This document shows positions 32,999 to 40,229 of a stretch of 64,000 bases of DNA, in pieces. A model generated the notes under the pieces. That model made no database searches and was not told the DNA's origin. It saw only the letters and a program-made list of their open reading frames with translations. Positions within the stretch are counted from its first letter, which is position 1. Each line of letters opens with the position of its first letter. Origin of the DNA: DAOUJW01 sp034421015 (GTDB lineage Bacteria; Chloroflexota; Dehalococcoidia; Lucifugimonadales; UBA2985); the NCBI GenBank assembly GCA_034421015.1, contig DAOUKT010000003.1, positions 27,430 to 91,429 of the forward strand. The letters are read 5' to 3'. The position numbers and the translations under genes were made by a program.

Positions 32999-34312
32999 TC
33001 AGCTGAGAGCCTCCAGGACGTCCATGCCGATGTGTCCCTCCGCCTCCAGACGGGCGTACTCCTCGTCCGAAAGGCCCAGCACGTCACGGTATACGTAGGG
33101 GTTGTGCTCTCCCAGGAGGGGCGGCGCCTTGCGCAGCGGGTTCGGCGTTTTGGACATTTGCCAGAGGGGGCCGTGGTACTTGATTGTGGGCATCTCCGCG
33201 TGTTCAAGTGGCTGGTAGTAGCCCCGGTCCACCATGTGTGGGTCCTCCAGCACCTCGAGCTCATCCAGGATGGGGCCGGAGGGCACGCCGCGGGCCTGGA
33301 GCCTGTGAAACACCTCCCGGTGGTTCTGCCGGCGCGTCCACTCGACAATGATGGGGTCAAGCTCGTCCTGGTTCTTCCAGCGGGCGTCCTGGTCGCAGAA
33401 GCGCGGGTCTGCCGTCAGCTCAAGGTCGCCCATCACCTCGCACAGGCCACGCCATTCCTCGTCGCTGCCCACTGCCAGCGTAATCCACTTGTCCTCGCCC
33501 TGGCAGGGGTACACGCCATGGGGCGCCATCCAACTGTCCCTGTTGCCCATGCTCGCCCGGACGCGCCCGTTCATCGTGTAGTCCATAATCGAGTCCGTCA
33601 TGAACGGGATGAAGTTCTCCGCAAGGGGCATCTCGATCATCTGCCCCTTGCCCGTGCGCTTGCGATACCACAGCGCGGCGAACACCGCGAAGGCTCCGCC
33701 CGCTCCGGCGGCCGCGTCGGCTGCCACTGTATCTCCCCGACGGTGGGGCTCTTCGTCCGGGTAGCCCCGGGTGTGGGAGTGGCCCGATACGCCGTCAACG
33801 TGCATTCCCAGGCATCGGAAGTTGGTGTAAGGCCCCGAAAGGCCGAAGGCCGGCATCCGCACCATTATGATTTGGGGGTTCCACTCCCGGAGCCAGTCGT
33901 AGGTGATCTTCAGCTTGTCCATGGTCTCCGGCACGTTGTTCTCGATGAACACGTCCGACTTTGCTATCAGATTACCAAGGATCTCCAGGCCCTCCGGCCT
34001 CAGCAGGTCCACGGTCATGCTCTTCTTGTTCCGCCCCGTGGACGTCATGCTGGTGGCCCGGTTCCAGGGACGAGGCCCCGGGTCCCAGTTTGGGAACACC
34101 ATTCCGGCGCCCGTTCCAGATGCCTTGGCCTGTTCAATCATCTCCTTGGACACCTTGGCGTACTGGCCGCGGGTGCCCAGGACCAGCGATTGAATTGTCT
34201 CCAGGCGTATGAGATCGGCTCCCCAGTCGGCCAGGTGCATTGTGGCATACGGGCCTGCAAAGATGTGGGTCAGCTCCACAATCCTTACTCCCTCCAGAGG
34301 CAGCTTACTCAT
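32999..34312 (-). CDS. CaiB/BaiF CoA-transferase, B-type (keeps catalytic Asp)
   Basis: 437 residues from ATG 34312 (GGAGG seven bases before). Corresponds to the C-terminal half of the fused proteins: LEGVRIVELTHIFAGPYATM, PWNRATSMTSTGRNKKSMT, and FIENNVPETMDKL against FIENNAAGSMARL. The catalytic Asp is present in AADAAAGAGG. Lies directly downstream of the A-type gene (34344) on the same strand, so the two match the two halves of the fusions in separate polypeptides and probably form a heterodimer. Substrate unknown. Confidence 0.9.
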   Translation of the reverse strand: MSKLPLEGVRIVELTHIFAGPYATMHLADWGADLIRLETIQSLVLGTRGQYAKVSKEMIEQAKASGTGAGMVFPNWDPGPRPWNRATSMTSTGRNKKSMTVDLLRPEGLEILGNLIAKSDVFIENNVPETMDKLKITYDWLREWNPQIIMVRMPAFGLSGPYTNFRCLGMHVDGVSGHSHTRGYPDEEPHRRGDTVAADAAAGAGGAFAVFAALWYRKRTGKGQMIEMPLAENFIPFMTDSIMDYTMNGRVRASMGNRDSWMAPHGVYPCQGEDKWITLAVGSDEEWRGLCEVMGDLELTADPRFCDQDARWKNQDELDPIIVEWTRRQNHREVFHRLQARGVPSGPILDELEVLEDPHMVDRGYYQPLEHAEMPTIKYHGPLWQMSKTPNPLRKAPPLLGEHNPYVYRDVLGLSDEEYARLEAEGHIGMDVLEALS

Positions 34313-34343
34313 GTGCATCTCCTCCCGGGGCCTTGCGACCCGA

Positions 34344-35561
34344 CTAGATTACGCCCAATCCCCGCAGGCGCGCCAGTCCCTGGCTGTCGTAGCCAAGGGT
34401 TTGTCCGAAAACCTCTTCGTTGTGCTCTCCAAGCTGGGGCGCAGGTCGTCGAAGCTGCCAGGGCGACTCGCCCATGATTATGGGCCGCCCGGGATACGTC
34501 TGACGCCCGGCGACGGCGTGGTCGATGTCGACCCACATCCCCCGGTCCCTGAAGTGGTTGTCCTCCATCAGCGCCCTGGAGTTGTAGATGGGGCCGGACA
34601 GGACGTGGGCCTTTTGCGCCAGCGTCCACACCTCCTGCATGGTGTGCTGCATGAGCCAGGGCATCAGGAACTCCCGGTTGAAGGACTCCGCGTTCTCCGT
34701 GTTCAACCTGGCGTCCGGCGTTGCAAACCGGGGGTCTTCGATGAGGTCCGGCCTGCCCAGCATCTCAAGGGCCCTGGGAAAGCGGCTCCCTCCGCCGGTG
34801 ACGTTGACGTAGCCGTCCCTGCAGGGGAACGTCCCGGACGCCATTGTGGCCCCGGGGGCGCGGCGCGGGAAGACCTGGTTCACGAACTGTGCCGTCATGA
34901 GCTGGGGCGCTCTCCGGTCCTGGGAGCCTGCCTGTGTCTCGACGATTGCGACATCGACGTGCTCGCCCTCGCCGCCGCGCGCCTCGCGGGTGAAGAGCGC
35001 GGCCATCGTCGCCCCGGCTCCGATGAGGCCCGCCTGTCGGAGGGCAACGTGGCTCCCGTACTTGACCGGCTCGCGTTCCGGCAGCCCCAGGCTCCGAAGA
35101 TTGCCGCCAATGCCGTGAAGGACAATCTCGCTGGCCTTGTAGTCCCGGTACGGCCCCGTCTGCCCGAAGTTGGATATTGAGACCAGGATCACCCCGGCGT
35201 TTATCTGCTCCAGGTCCTCGTATGCCAGGCCCAGGGACGGCATCACCCTCGGAGCGAAGTTCTCCACCACGATGTCCACCTGCTTGACAAGCTCCAGCAG
35301 CATTCCGCGGCCGGTGGAGGTCTTGAGGTTGAGGGTCACGCCCCGCTTGTTGGTGTTGAGGTGCAGGAAGAGGCCGCTCTTCTCCGGGTGCGGCGTGTCG
35401 TCCGGGAAGGGGCCCATGCGCCGGGTGACGTCGCCACCGTCAGGACGCTCCACCTTGACGACGTCTGCGCCGTAGTCGGCCAGCATCTTGGTGCAGTAGG
35501 GACCGGCGACGTGCCGGGTCAGGTCCAGGATGCGCACGTCTGAAAGCGCCATGTCCGACAT
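34344..35561 (-). CDS. CaiB/BaiF CoA-transferase, A-type (lacks catalytic Asp)
   Basis: 405 residues, like the N-terminal half of the fusions: LSDVRILDLTRHVAGPYCTK, GPFPDDTPHPEKSGLFLHLN. At the catalytic position it has HVALRQAGLIGAG, with no Asp. GGAGG lies upstream of ATG 35561. First gene of the A-B pair. The same order (A then B) is seen in both fused proteins, which supports a physical partnership. Confidence 0.9.
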   Translation of the reverse strand: MSDMALSDVRILDLTRHVAGPYCTKMLADYGADVVKVERPDGGDVTRRMGPFPDDTPHPEKSGLFLHLNTNKRGVTLNLKTSTGRGMLLELVKQVDIVVENFAPRVMPSLGLAYEDLEQINAGVILVSISNFGQTGPYRDYKASEIVLHGIGGNLRSLGLPEREPVKYGSHVALRQAGLIGAGATMAALFTREARGGEGEHVDVAIVETQAGSQDRRAPQLMTAQFVNQVFPRRAPGATMASGTFPCRDGYVNVTGGGSRFPRALEMLGRPDLIEDPRFATPDARLNTENAESFNREFLMPWLMQHTMQEVWTLAQKAHVLSGPIYNSRALMEDNHFRDRGMWVDIDHAVAGRQTYPGRPIIMGESPWQLRRPAPQLGEHNEEVFGQTLGYDSQGLARLRGLGVI

Positions 35562-35805
35562 CAGGCCACCTCCGGCTGCCCTGGCGAGTGTGGGAGAGCG
35601 GGGCTGGAAATCGTGCGGATATTATAGCACGGGAAGAAGGGGAAGGGGGCGTTTCCGCAAAGGAGGGTTGGTGTCGAGTCGATTGATGAGCGCAGGCAGC
35701 GGAAACATCTTCAAACCCCGTCAATCCTTGACTCCAGAGCAACATAAACGCGGAGGGAATGAACTATAATGTCAGGGATGGTCAACTGATGACAGGAGGA
35801 TCCTG

Positions 35806-36081
35806 ATGGCGGGCGCGATCGATGAGTCTGGAGAGGTAACGGCAATTGGAGAGGCCATTTACAAGGAGAAAATCCGCTCCAAAGTTGAGCCAGCTCAGAA
35901 GGGGAAGTTCGTGGTCATAGACGTTGAGAGCGGCGATTACGAGATTGACACAGATGACGCATCAGCCACGCGGCGATTGTTAAAGCGGAGGCCGGACGCC
36001 GTGACTTACGGGGTGCGCGTTGGGTATCGGGCTGCATACAGCCACCTCGGTGGGTTTGGAACGCCTGATAGCGATGATTAA
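35806..36081 (+). CDS. small hypothetical protein, partner of retropepsin-like gene
   Basis: 91 residues: TAIGEAIYKEKIRSKVEP, GKFVVIDVESGDYEID, ATRRLLKRRPDAVTYGVRVGYRAAY. I know similar short proteins encoded next to clan-AA aspartic protease genes in other bacteria, but their role is unknown. AGGAGG precedes ATG 35806. The stop overlaps the next start by eight bases, so the two genes are one unit. Confidence 0.7.
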   Translation: MAGAIDESGEVTAIGEAIYKEKIRSKVEPAQKGKFVVIDVESGDYEIDTDDASATRRLLKRRPDAVTYGVRVGYRAAYSHLGGFGTPDSDD

Positions 36082-36454
36082 GGGGTGGGTAACTGAGAGT
36101 GGGCAGGCCACCATTACCCTGGAGATCGTTGACAGCAGGGGTCTGCAGCAGCCCGTGGAAGCTGTATTGGATACTGGATTCACAGGGTATCTGACACTTT
36201 CACGTGAATCGATTGAACGGCTCGGATTGATGTTCGTGGGACGGCGGACTTTTGAGTTGGCAAATGGAGACTTGTTTGAGTTTGAGGCGTATCTTGCGTC
36301 AGTTTCGTGGCAAGGGAGTCAAAGAGACGCCTTAGTACTTAGGTCGGACAGCGCTCCACTGTTGGGCATGACATTACTCTGGGGCAGCCGCATTACCATA
36401 GAGGCCGTGGCTGACGGCGAGGTTACAGTTGAGGAGATTTCAGGAGCTCTTTGA
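36074..36454 (+). CDS. clan AA (retropepsin-like) aspartic protease
   Basis: 126 residues from ATG 36074. The DTG triad is clear in VEAVLDTGFTGYLTLS. The flap region and the second hydrophobic strand (LLGMTLLWGSRITIEA) complete a single-lobe retropepsin fold that would dimerise. Single-domain bacterial enzymes of this kind are poorly characterised. Overlaps the preceding 91-residue gene. A second, distinct member lies at 59114-59485. Confidence 0.8.
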   Translation: MIKGWVTESGQATITLEIVDSRGLQQPVEAVLDTGFTGYLTLSRESIERLGLMFVGRRTFELANGDLFEFEAYLASVSWQGSQRDALVLRSDSAPLLGMTLLWGSRITIEAVADGEVTVEEISGAL

Positions 36455-36544
36455 GAAGCCAATCTGCATGTATGCCAATTATTGACAGTTTCTGCAGGGA
36501 TAGACACTATTCTCTACAGCCTCGCAGGGCAAGAGAACTAGAGC

Positions 36545-37201
36545 ATGGTTACTAGAGAAGACTACTTGAACACTCTACCCACCCTTGACGAAGAGACGGC
36601 GCTTCTGGCCCTGGGCCACCGAGTCATCGCCGGCGTGGACGAGGCGGGCCGCGGGCCCCTCGCCGGGCCGGTGGTGGCCGGGGCGGTCGTGGTCCCGCCG
36701 GACTTTCGCCCTCCCTGGCTTGAGAACGTGCGGGACAGCAAGCTGATGACCCCGGCGCAGAGGGAGGCCGTCTTCGGGCAGATGGAGGAGTCCGGCATTG
36801 GCTGGGCGTACGGCGTGGCCTCCCCGGAGGACGTGGACTCCCTGGGCATTGTGGGCGCGACCAAGGAGGCCATGCTGCGGGCCATACGCGGACTGCCTGA
36901 ATCCCCCGGCTATCTGCTCATCGACGCTCTGCCTCTCCCTGAGAGCGGCCTGCCGCTCAAGGCCATCGTCAAGGGCGACCGCAAGTGTGTTTCGATAGCG
37001 GCCGCGTCGATAGTCGCCAAGGTCACTAGAGACCGGCTGATGGCGGATGAGGACGCCAGGTATCCCGGCTACGGCTTTGCGCTGCACAAGGGGTATCCAA
37101 CGAGGGCGCATTTGGAGCGGCTCCGCAGCCTTGGCCCCTGCCCCATACACCGGCGATCGTTCGCGCCGGTGCAGGCCGTGTTGGGCGGCGGCCATGCCTG
37201 A
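36545..37201 (+). CDS. rnhB: ribonuclease HII
   Basis: 218 residues. RNase HII removes RNA from RNA-DNA hybrids and single ribonucleotides. The diagnostic GVDEAGRGPLAGPVVAGAVV starts near residue 28 (first Asp-Glu). It is followed by DSKLMTPAQRE, YLLIDALPL (Asp), KGDRKCVSIAAASIVAKVTRD and YGFALHKGYPT, so all four acidic residues are present. Overlaps yraN by eight bases (ATGCCTGA), the usual rnhB-yraN arrangement. Confidence 0.95.
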   Translation: MVTREDYLNTLPTLDEETALLALGHRVIAGVDEAGRGPLAGPVVAGAVVVPPDFRPPWLENVRDSKLMTPAQREAVFGQMEESGIGWAYGVASPEDVDSLGIVGATKEAMLRAIRGLPESPGYLLIDALPLPESGLPLKAIVKGDRKCVSIAAASIVAKVTRDRLMADEDARYPGYGFALHKGYPTRAHLERLRSLGPCPIHRRSFAPVQAVLGGGHA

Positions 37202-37574
37202 CAGCGGACGCCGGGTGAGGCTGGGCGCGGCCGGCGAGAAAGCAGCCAGGAGCTATCTGGAGAGAAGCGGTTACGCCATCCTGGACACCAACTTCCGCTG
37301 TCCCCACGGCGAGGTGGACATCATCGCGCTGGACGGGGACTGCCTGGTCTTTCTGGAGGTGCGCACACGCCGGGGCGGCAGCTTCGGGTCTCCGGAGGAG
37401 TCCATCACACCGGGCAAGGAGCGGAAGCTCATCGCCACTGCGGAGACGTACATGCAGTCCAGGGCCGACCTGCCGGAGCAGTGGCGCATCGACCTTGTGG
37501 CGGTGGACGTGGACGCCCAGGGGCGCATCACTCGCATAGAGCGGACGGAGAACGCCGTGGTCAGTCGCCTGTAG
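37194..37574 (+). CDS. YraN/UPF0102 family nuclease-like protein
   Basis: 126 residues from ATG 37194. LGAAGEKAARSYLERSGY, then GEVDIIALDGDCLVFLEVRTRRG, shows the E..D..E.K/R pattern of the restriction-endonuclease-like fold (last residue Arg rather than Lys). Near-universal partner of rnhB; thought to act in DNA processing. Starts within the end of rnhB. Confidence 0.9.
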   Translation: MPDSGRRVRLGAAGEKAARSYLERSGYAILDTNFRCPHGEVDIIALDGDCLVFLEVRTRRGGSFGSPEESITPGKERKLIATAETYMQSRADLPEQWRIDLVAVDVDAQGRITRIERTENAVVSRL

Positions 37575-37608
37575 CGTCGAATGGCCGCGGGTCATCCCTG
37601 GGCCTTGG

Positions 37609-37637
37609 TTTACCCTCCACCTGCTATGTGCTAGAAT
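37609..37637 (+). promoter_or_regulatory. promoter for the FmdB-like gene
   Basis: TTTACC (37609-37614), 17 bases, TAGAAT (37632-37637), about 22 bases upstream of ATG 37660. Confidence 0.6.
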
Positions 37638-37659
37638 TTTCGTATCCGAGGAAGTATTC

Positions 37660-38010
37660 ATGCCCATCTACGAGTACCGTTGCCAGAGCTGCAGTCGCAA
37701 GTTTTCGGTCTTTTTCCGCAGCTTCTCCGAGACCGGCGACCCTTCCTGCACCCTCTGCGACAGTGCCGACGTGTACCGCGTCATCTCGCAGGTTGCGGTC
37801 ATCAAGAGCCCGAACGAGTTCATGGGCCACCTGCCCTCCTGGGAGACTATGACCGACTTCGACGAGGACGACCCGCGCAGCGTGGCTGAGATGATGCGCA
37901 GGATCAAGGATGATTCCGGCTATGACATTGGGCCACAGGGCGAGGAGATGCTGGCGATGCTGGACGCTTCTGAGATGGTGCCCGACTCTGGAGATGACTC
38001 CGGCTTCTAG
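37660..38010 (+). CDS. FmdB-type zinc ribbon protein
   Basis: 116 residues. The N-terminal MPIYEYRCQSCSRKFSVFF and the CTLC motif (Cys 8, 11, 31, 34) form the FmdB/CxxC regulatory zinc ribbon. An acidic tail of about 70 residues follows without clear domains. These proteins were first named beside formamidase genes, but their function is unknown. Its own promoter lies upstream, and thiE follows 16 bases after the stop. Confidence 0.88.
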   Translation: MPIYEYRCQSCSRKFSVFFRSFSETGDPSCTLCDSADVYRVISQVAVIKSPNEFMGHLPSWETMTDFDEDDPRSVAEMMRRIKDDSGYDIGPQGEEMLAMLDASEMVPDSGDDSGF

Positions 38011-38025
38011 GGCCGGTTGTCGAGG

Positions 38026-38712
38026 ATGGCCAGAGAAATGACTATGGCCTCGCCGGAGCGGAAGGCATTGGCCGCAAAGGTCAATGGGCTGTACGTCATC
38101 ATCGACGCGCAGGCCGCGAAGGGCAGGGAGCCGGTTGACCTGAGCCGCGCCGCTCTCCGGGGCGGGGCCAGGGTTCTGCAGCTCCGGGACAAGGTCAACG
38201 ACAAGGGCGACGTGCTGCCCGCCGCACGCGCCATCCGGGCCCTGTGTGACGAGCACGACGCCCTGCTCATCATCAACGACCACGCCGACCTCGCTGTTGC
38301 CTGCAACGCCCACGGCCTGCACCTGGGCCAGCACGACCTGCCCATAGAGGATGCCAGGGCCATACTGGGACCGCACCAGATAATCGGGACGTCCAACGCC
38401 CTGCTTGAGGAGGCGCAAAACTCGGAGAGGCGCGGGGCGGACTACCTGGCTGTCGGCGCTATGTTCCCGACCGACTCCAAGGAGAGGACCAGGCCGGCCG
38501 GGCTGGAGACCCTGGCAAGGGTCAGGGGCAGTACGTCCCTGCCGCTGGTCGCCATTGGCGGCATCAAGGAGGACAACATCGCGGGGGTGATTGGCGCAGG
38601 CGCGGACGCGGCGTGCGTCATCTCAGCCGTGGTCGGCGCCCCCGACCCGGAGGCGGCAGCCCGCCGCCTCGTGTCCGCAATTGAGGCCGCCAGGCCGGGG
38701 AGAGCGGGCTAG
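38026..38712 (+). CDS. thiE: thiamine-phosphate synthase
   Basis: About 228 residues. Couples HMP pyrophosphate and thiazole phosphate to thiamine phosphate in the cytosol. The TIM-barrel signatures are present: GGARVLQLRDK, LLIINDHADLA, HLGQHDLP, YLAVGAMFPTDSKE, AIGGIKEDNI and GADAACVISAV, including the Gly-rich phosphate loops. Possible starts are ATG 38026 or the slightly later ATG at 38041. No other thiamine gene is in the window. Confidence 0.9.
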   Translation: MAREMTMASPERKALAAKVNGLYVIIDAQAAKGREPVDLSRAALRGGARVLQLRDKVNDKGDVLPAARAIRALCDEHDALLIINDHADLAVACNAHGLHLGQHDLPIEDARAILGPHQIIGTSNALLEEAQNSERRGADYLAVGAMFPTDSKERTRPAGLETLARVRGSTSLPLVAIGGIKEDNIAGVIGAGADAACVISAVVGAPDPEAAARRLVSAIEAARPGRAG

Positions 38713-38728
38713 ACCGGCCAATTGATTG

Positions 38729-38757
38729 TTGATGAAATGCGCGGCATGAAGTATCAT
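38729..38757 (+). promoter_or_regulatory. promoter for ccmE
   Basis: TTGATG (38729-38734), 17 bases, TATCAT (38752-38757). Confidence 0.6.
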
Positions 38758-38798
38758 GTTGTGTGACTGGAAGCACAATCAGCGGACACCCATAGGAC

Positions 38799-39266
38799 AT
38801 GGCACAGAGCACATACCAGGATGACGCCTACGCCCTGCCGGAGCCGGTTGGGGAGAGCTCCGTCCGGACTCACCGGATGTGGTTCCTCACGGCGGGCGTC
38901 GTGTTCCTGATGGTTTTGGGATACCTTGGATTCGTCGCTTTCCAGAGCGCAAGCGCCTACTACCTTACGGTCGGTGAGCTTACGGCCAAGGGCGCCGATG
39001 CCTACGACAAGAACCTGCGGGTCAACGGCAAGCTGGTCCCTTCGTCTTTCGAGCGGGACGCCAGTGGCACGCTGATCCACTTCTCCCTGACCGACGGCGA
39101 TGAGACCATCAGCGCAGTCCACGACGGTGTGGTGCCTGACCTGTTCTTCAACGAGCACTCGGAGATTCTTCTGGAGGGCACCTACGGCCCGGAGGGCCTG
39201 TTTGACGCCCAAGCCATAATCGTAAAGTGCCCGTCCAAGTACCAGGCGCTGGAAGAGAACGTGTAG
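38799..39266 (+). CDS. ccmE: cytochrome c maturation heme chaperone CcmE, Cys-type
   Basis: 155 residues. An N-terminal membrane anchor (WFLTAGVVFLMVLGYLGFVAF, about 29-48) and a periplasmic OB-fold beta barrel (LRVNGKLVP, GTLIHFSLTDG, VVPDLFF, EILLEGTYGPEGLFDA) identify it. The heme-binding end reads VKCPSKYQ, that is C-x3-Y, where classical proteins have H-x3-Y. The Cys version is known from archaea and sulfate reducers. No ccmA, B, C or F gene is nearby, so it is an isolated member. Own promoter; terminator follows. Confidence 0.9.
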   Translation: MAQSTYQDDAYALPEPVGESSVRTHRMWFLTAGVVFLMVLGYLGFVAFQSASAYYLTVGELTAKGADAYDKNLRVNGKLVPSSFERDASGTLIHFSLTDGDETISAVHDGVVPDLFFNEHSEILLEGTYGPEGLFDAQAIIVKCPSKYQALEENV

Positions 39267-39297
39267 CGACCGGCGCCCAAAGGGATCGTCTAATGAG

Positions 39298-39330
39298 AAG
39301 CGCCCCTCTTCGAAAGAGGGGCGCTTGGCT
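39298..39330. terminator. strong bidirectional terminator between ccmE and korB
   Basis: 13-pair perfect stem AAGCGCCCCTCTT / AAGAGGGGCGCTT with loop CGA, followed on the plus strand by GGCTTTTCC. It separates two convergent genes. Confidence 0.9.
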
Positions 39331-39362
39331 TTTCCGAGTCAATCGCGGCTTGCGGGGGTTGC

Positions 39363-40229
39363 CTAGATGGCGAACGCCTCCACCTGGTCCTCCAAGCTCC
39401 TGGGCCTGGCCTTCTGGGCCATCACGTCTACGCGCTGGTCCATAGGCTCGGACGCCTCTCGCTGGTAGAGCAGACCCAGGGGAATGCCGCCCTCCTGCAG
39501 CAGGTTGAACGCCGCGCCCTTGTCCGAAGTGTCATGGTCATCCGGGATGTCCCATGCAATGGGAGCGATCTCCTTCTTGACGTTGCCCTTCAGCAGGTCG
39601 TAGTTGTCGTTGTAGGTTGTGCAGGGGGACTGCACGTGTACGATGGAGAACCCGGGGTAATCCATGCCCTGCTGGATGAGGCTCGCCAGTTCCCTGACCT
39701 TGCTGGAGAAGCCCGATGCGATGAAGTTCACACCCATCGTCAGGTACATCTCCAAGGGGTTCATGGCGCTCTCAACCTTGCCGAAGGGAGTGGTAGGCGT
39801 GATCACGCCAAGCTCCGTGGTAGGAGAGCTCTGGCCCTTGGTCAGCCCGTAGACGCCGTTGTCCATGACAATGGCCGTCACGTTCAGGTTTCTCTGGGCC
39901 TGGGGGGCGATGTGCTCGCCGCCGATGCTCAGGAAGTCTCCGTCGCCGGACACGATTACTACGTTCAGGTCCGGCCGGCCCATCTTCACGCCGAAAGCCA
40001 CCGGCAGCGTTCTGCCGTGCAGCCCGTGAATGCCGAAAGGTTGCACGCCGTCAAGCAGATGCACCAGGTTGCCAGAGCACCCGATGCCCGCCACGACAAC
40101 CGTGCTGGTCATTGGCTGCTCAAGCTCTATGTTGCGCTTCTCGACGCCCATCTCCAGCGCACGCTTCACGCCGAAGTCGCCGCAACCCGGGCACCATTTG
40201 AAATCGTATTCGGGGTTCTTCTTGCTCAT
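39363..40229 (-). CDS. korB: 2-oxoacid:ferredoxin oxidoreductase, beta subunit
   Basis: 288 residues. Thiamine-diphosphate-binding subunit: FKWCPGCGDFGV (Cys-rich start), VSGDGDFLSIGGEH (GDGD..., Mg-TPP) and AIVMDNGVYGLTKGQ. With the alpha subunit it oxidises a 2-oxoacid, probably 2-oxoglutarate, to the acyl-CoA while reducing ferredoxin. Overlaps the upstream alpha gene by four bases. Next to citrate synthase, hence likely part of the TCA cycle in this organism. The exact 2-oxoacid is inferred. Confidence 0.9.
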   Translation of the reverse strand: MSKKNPEYDFKWCPGCGDFGVKRALEMGVEKRNIELEQPMTSTVVVAGIGCSGNLVHLLDGVQPFGIHGLHGRTLPVAFGVKMGRPDLNVVIVSGDGDFLSIGGEHIAPQAQRNLNVTAIVMDNGVYGLTKGQSSPTTELGVITPTTPFGKVESAMNPLEMYLTMGVNFIASGFSSKVRELASLIQQGMDYPGFSIVHVQSPCTTYNDNYDLLKGNVKKEIAPIAWDIPDDHDTSDKGAAFNLLQEGGIPLGLLYQREASEPMDQRVDVMAQKARPRSLEDQVEAFAI

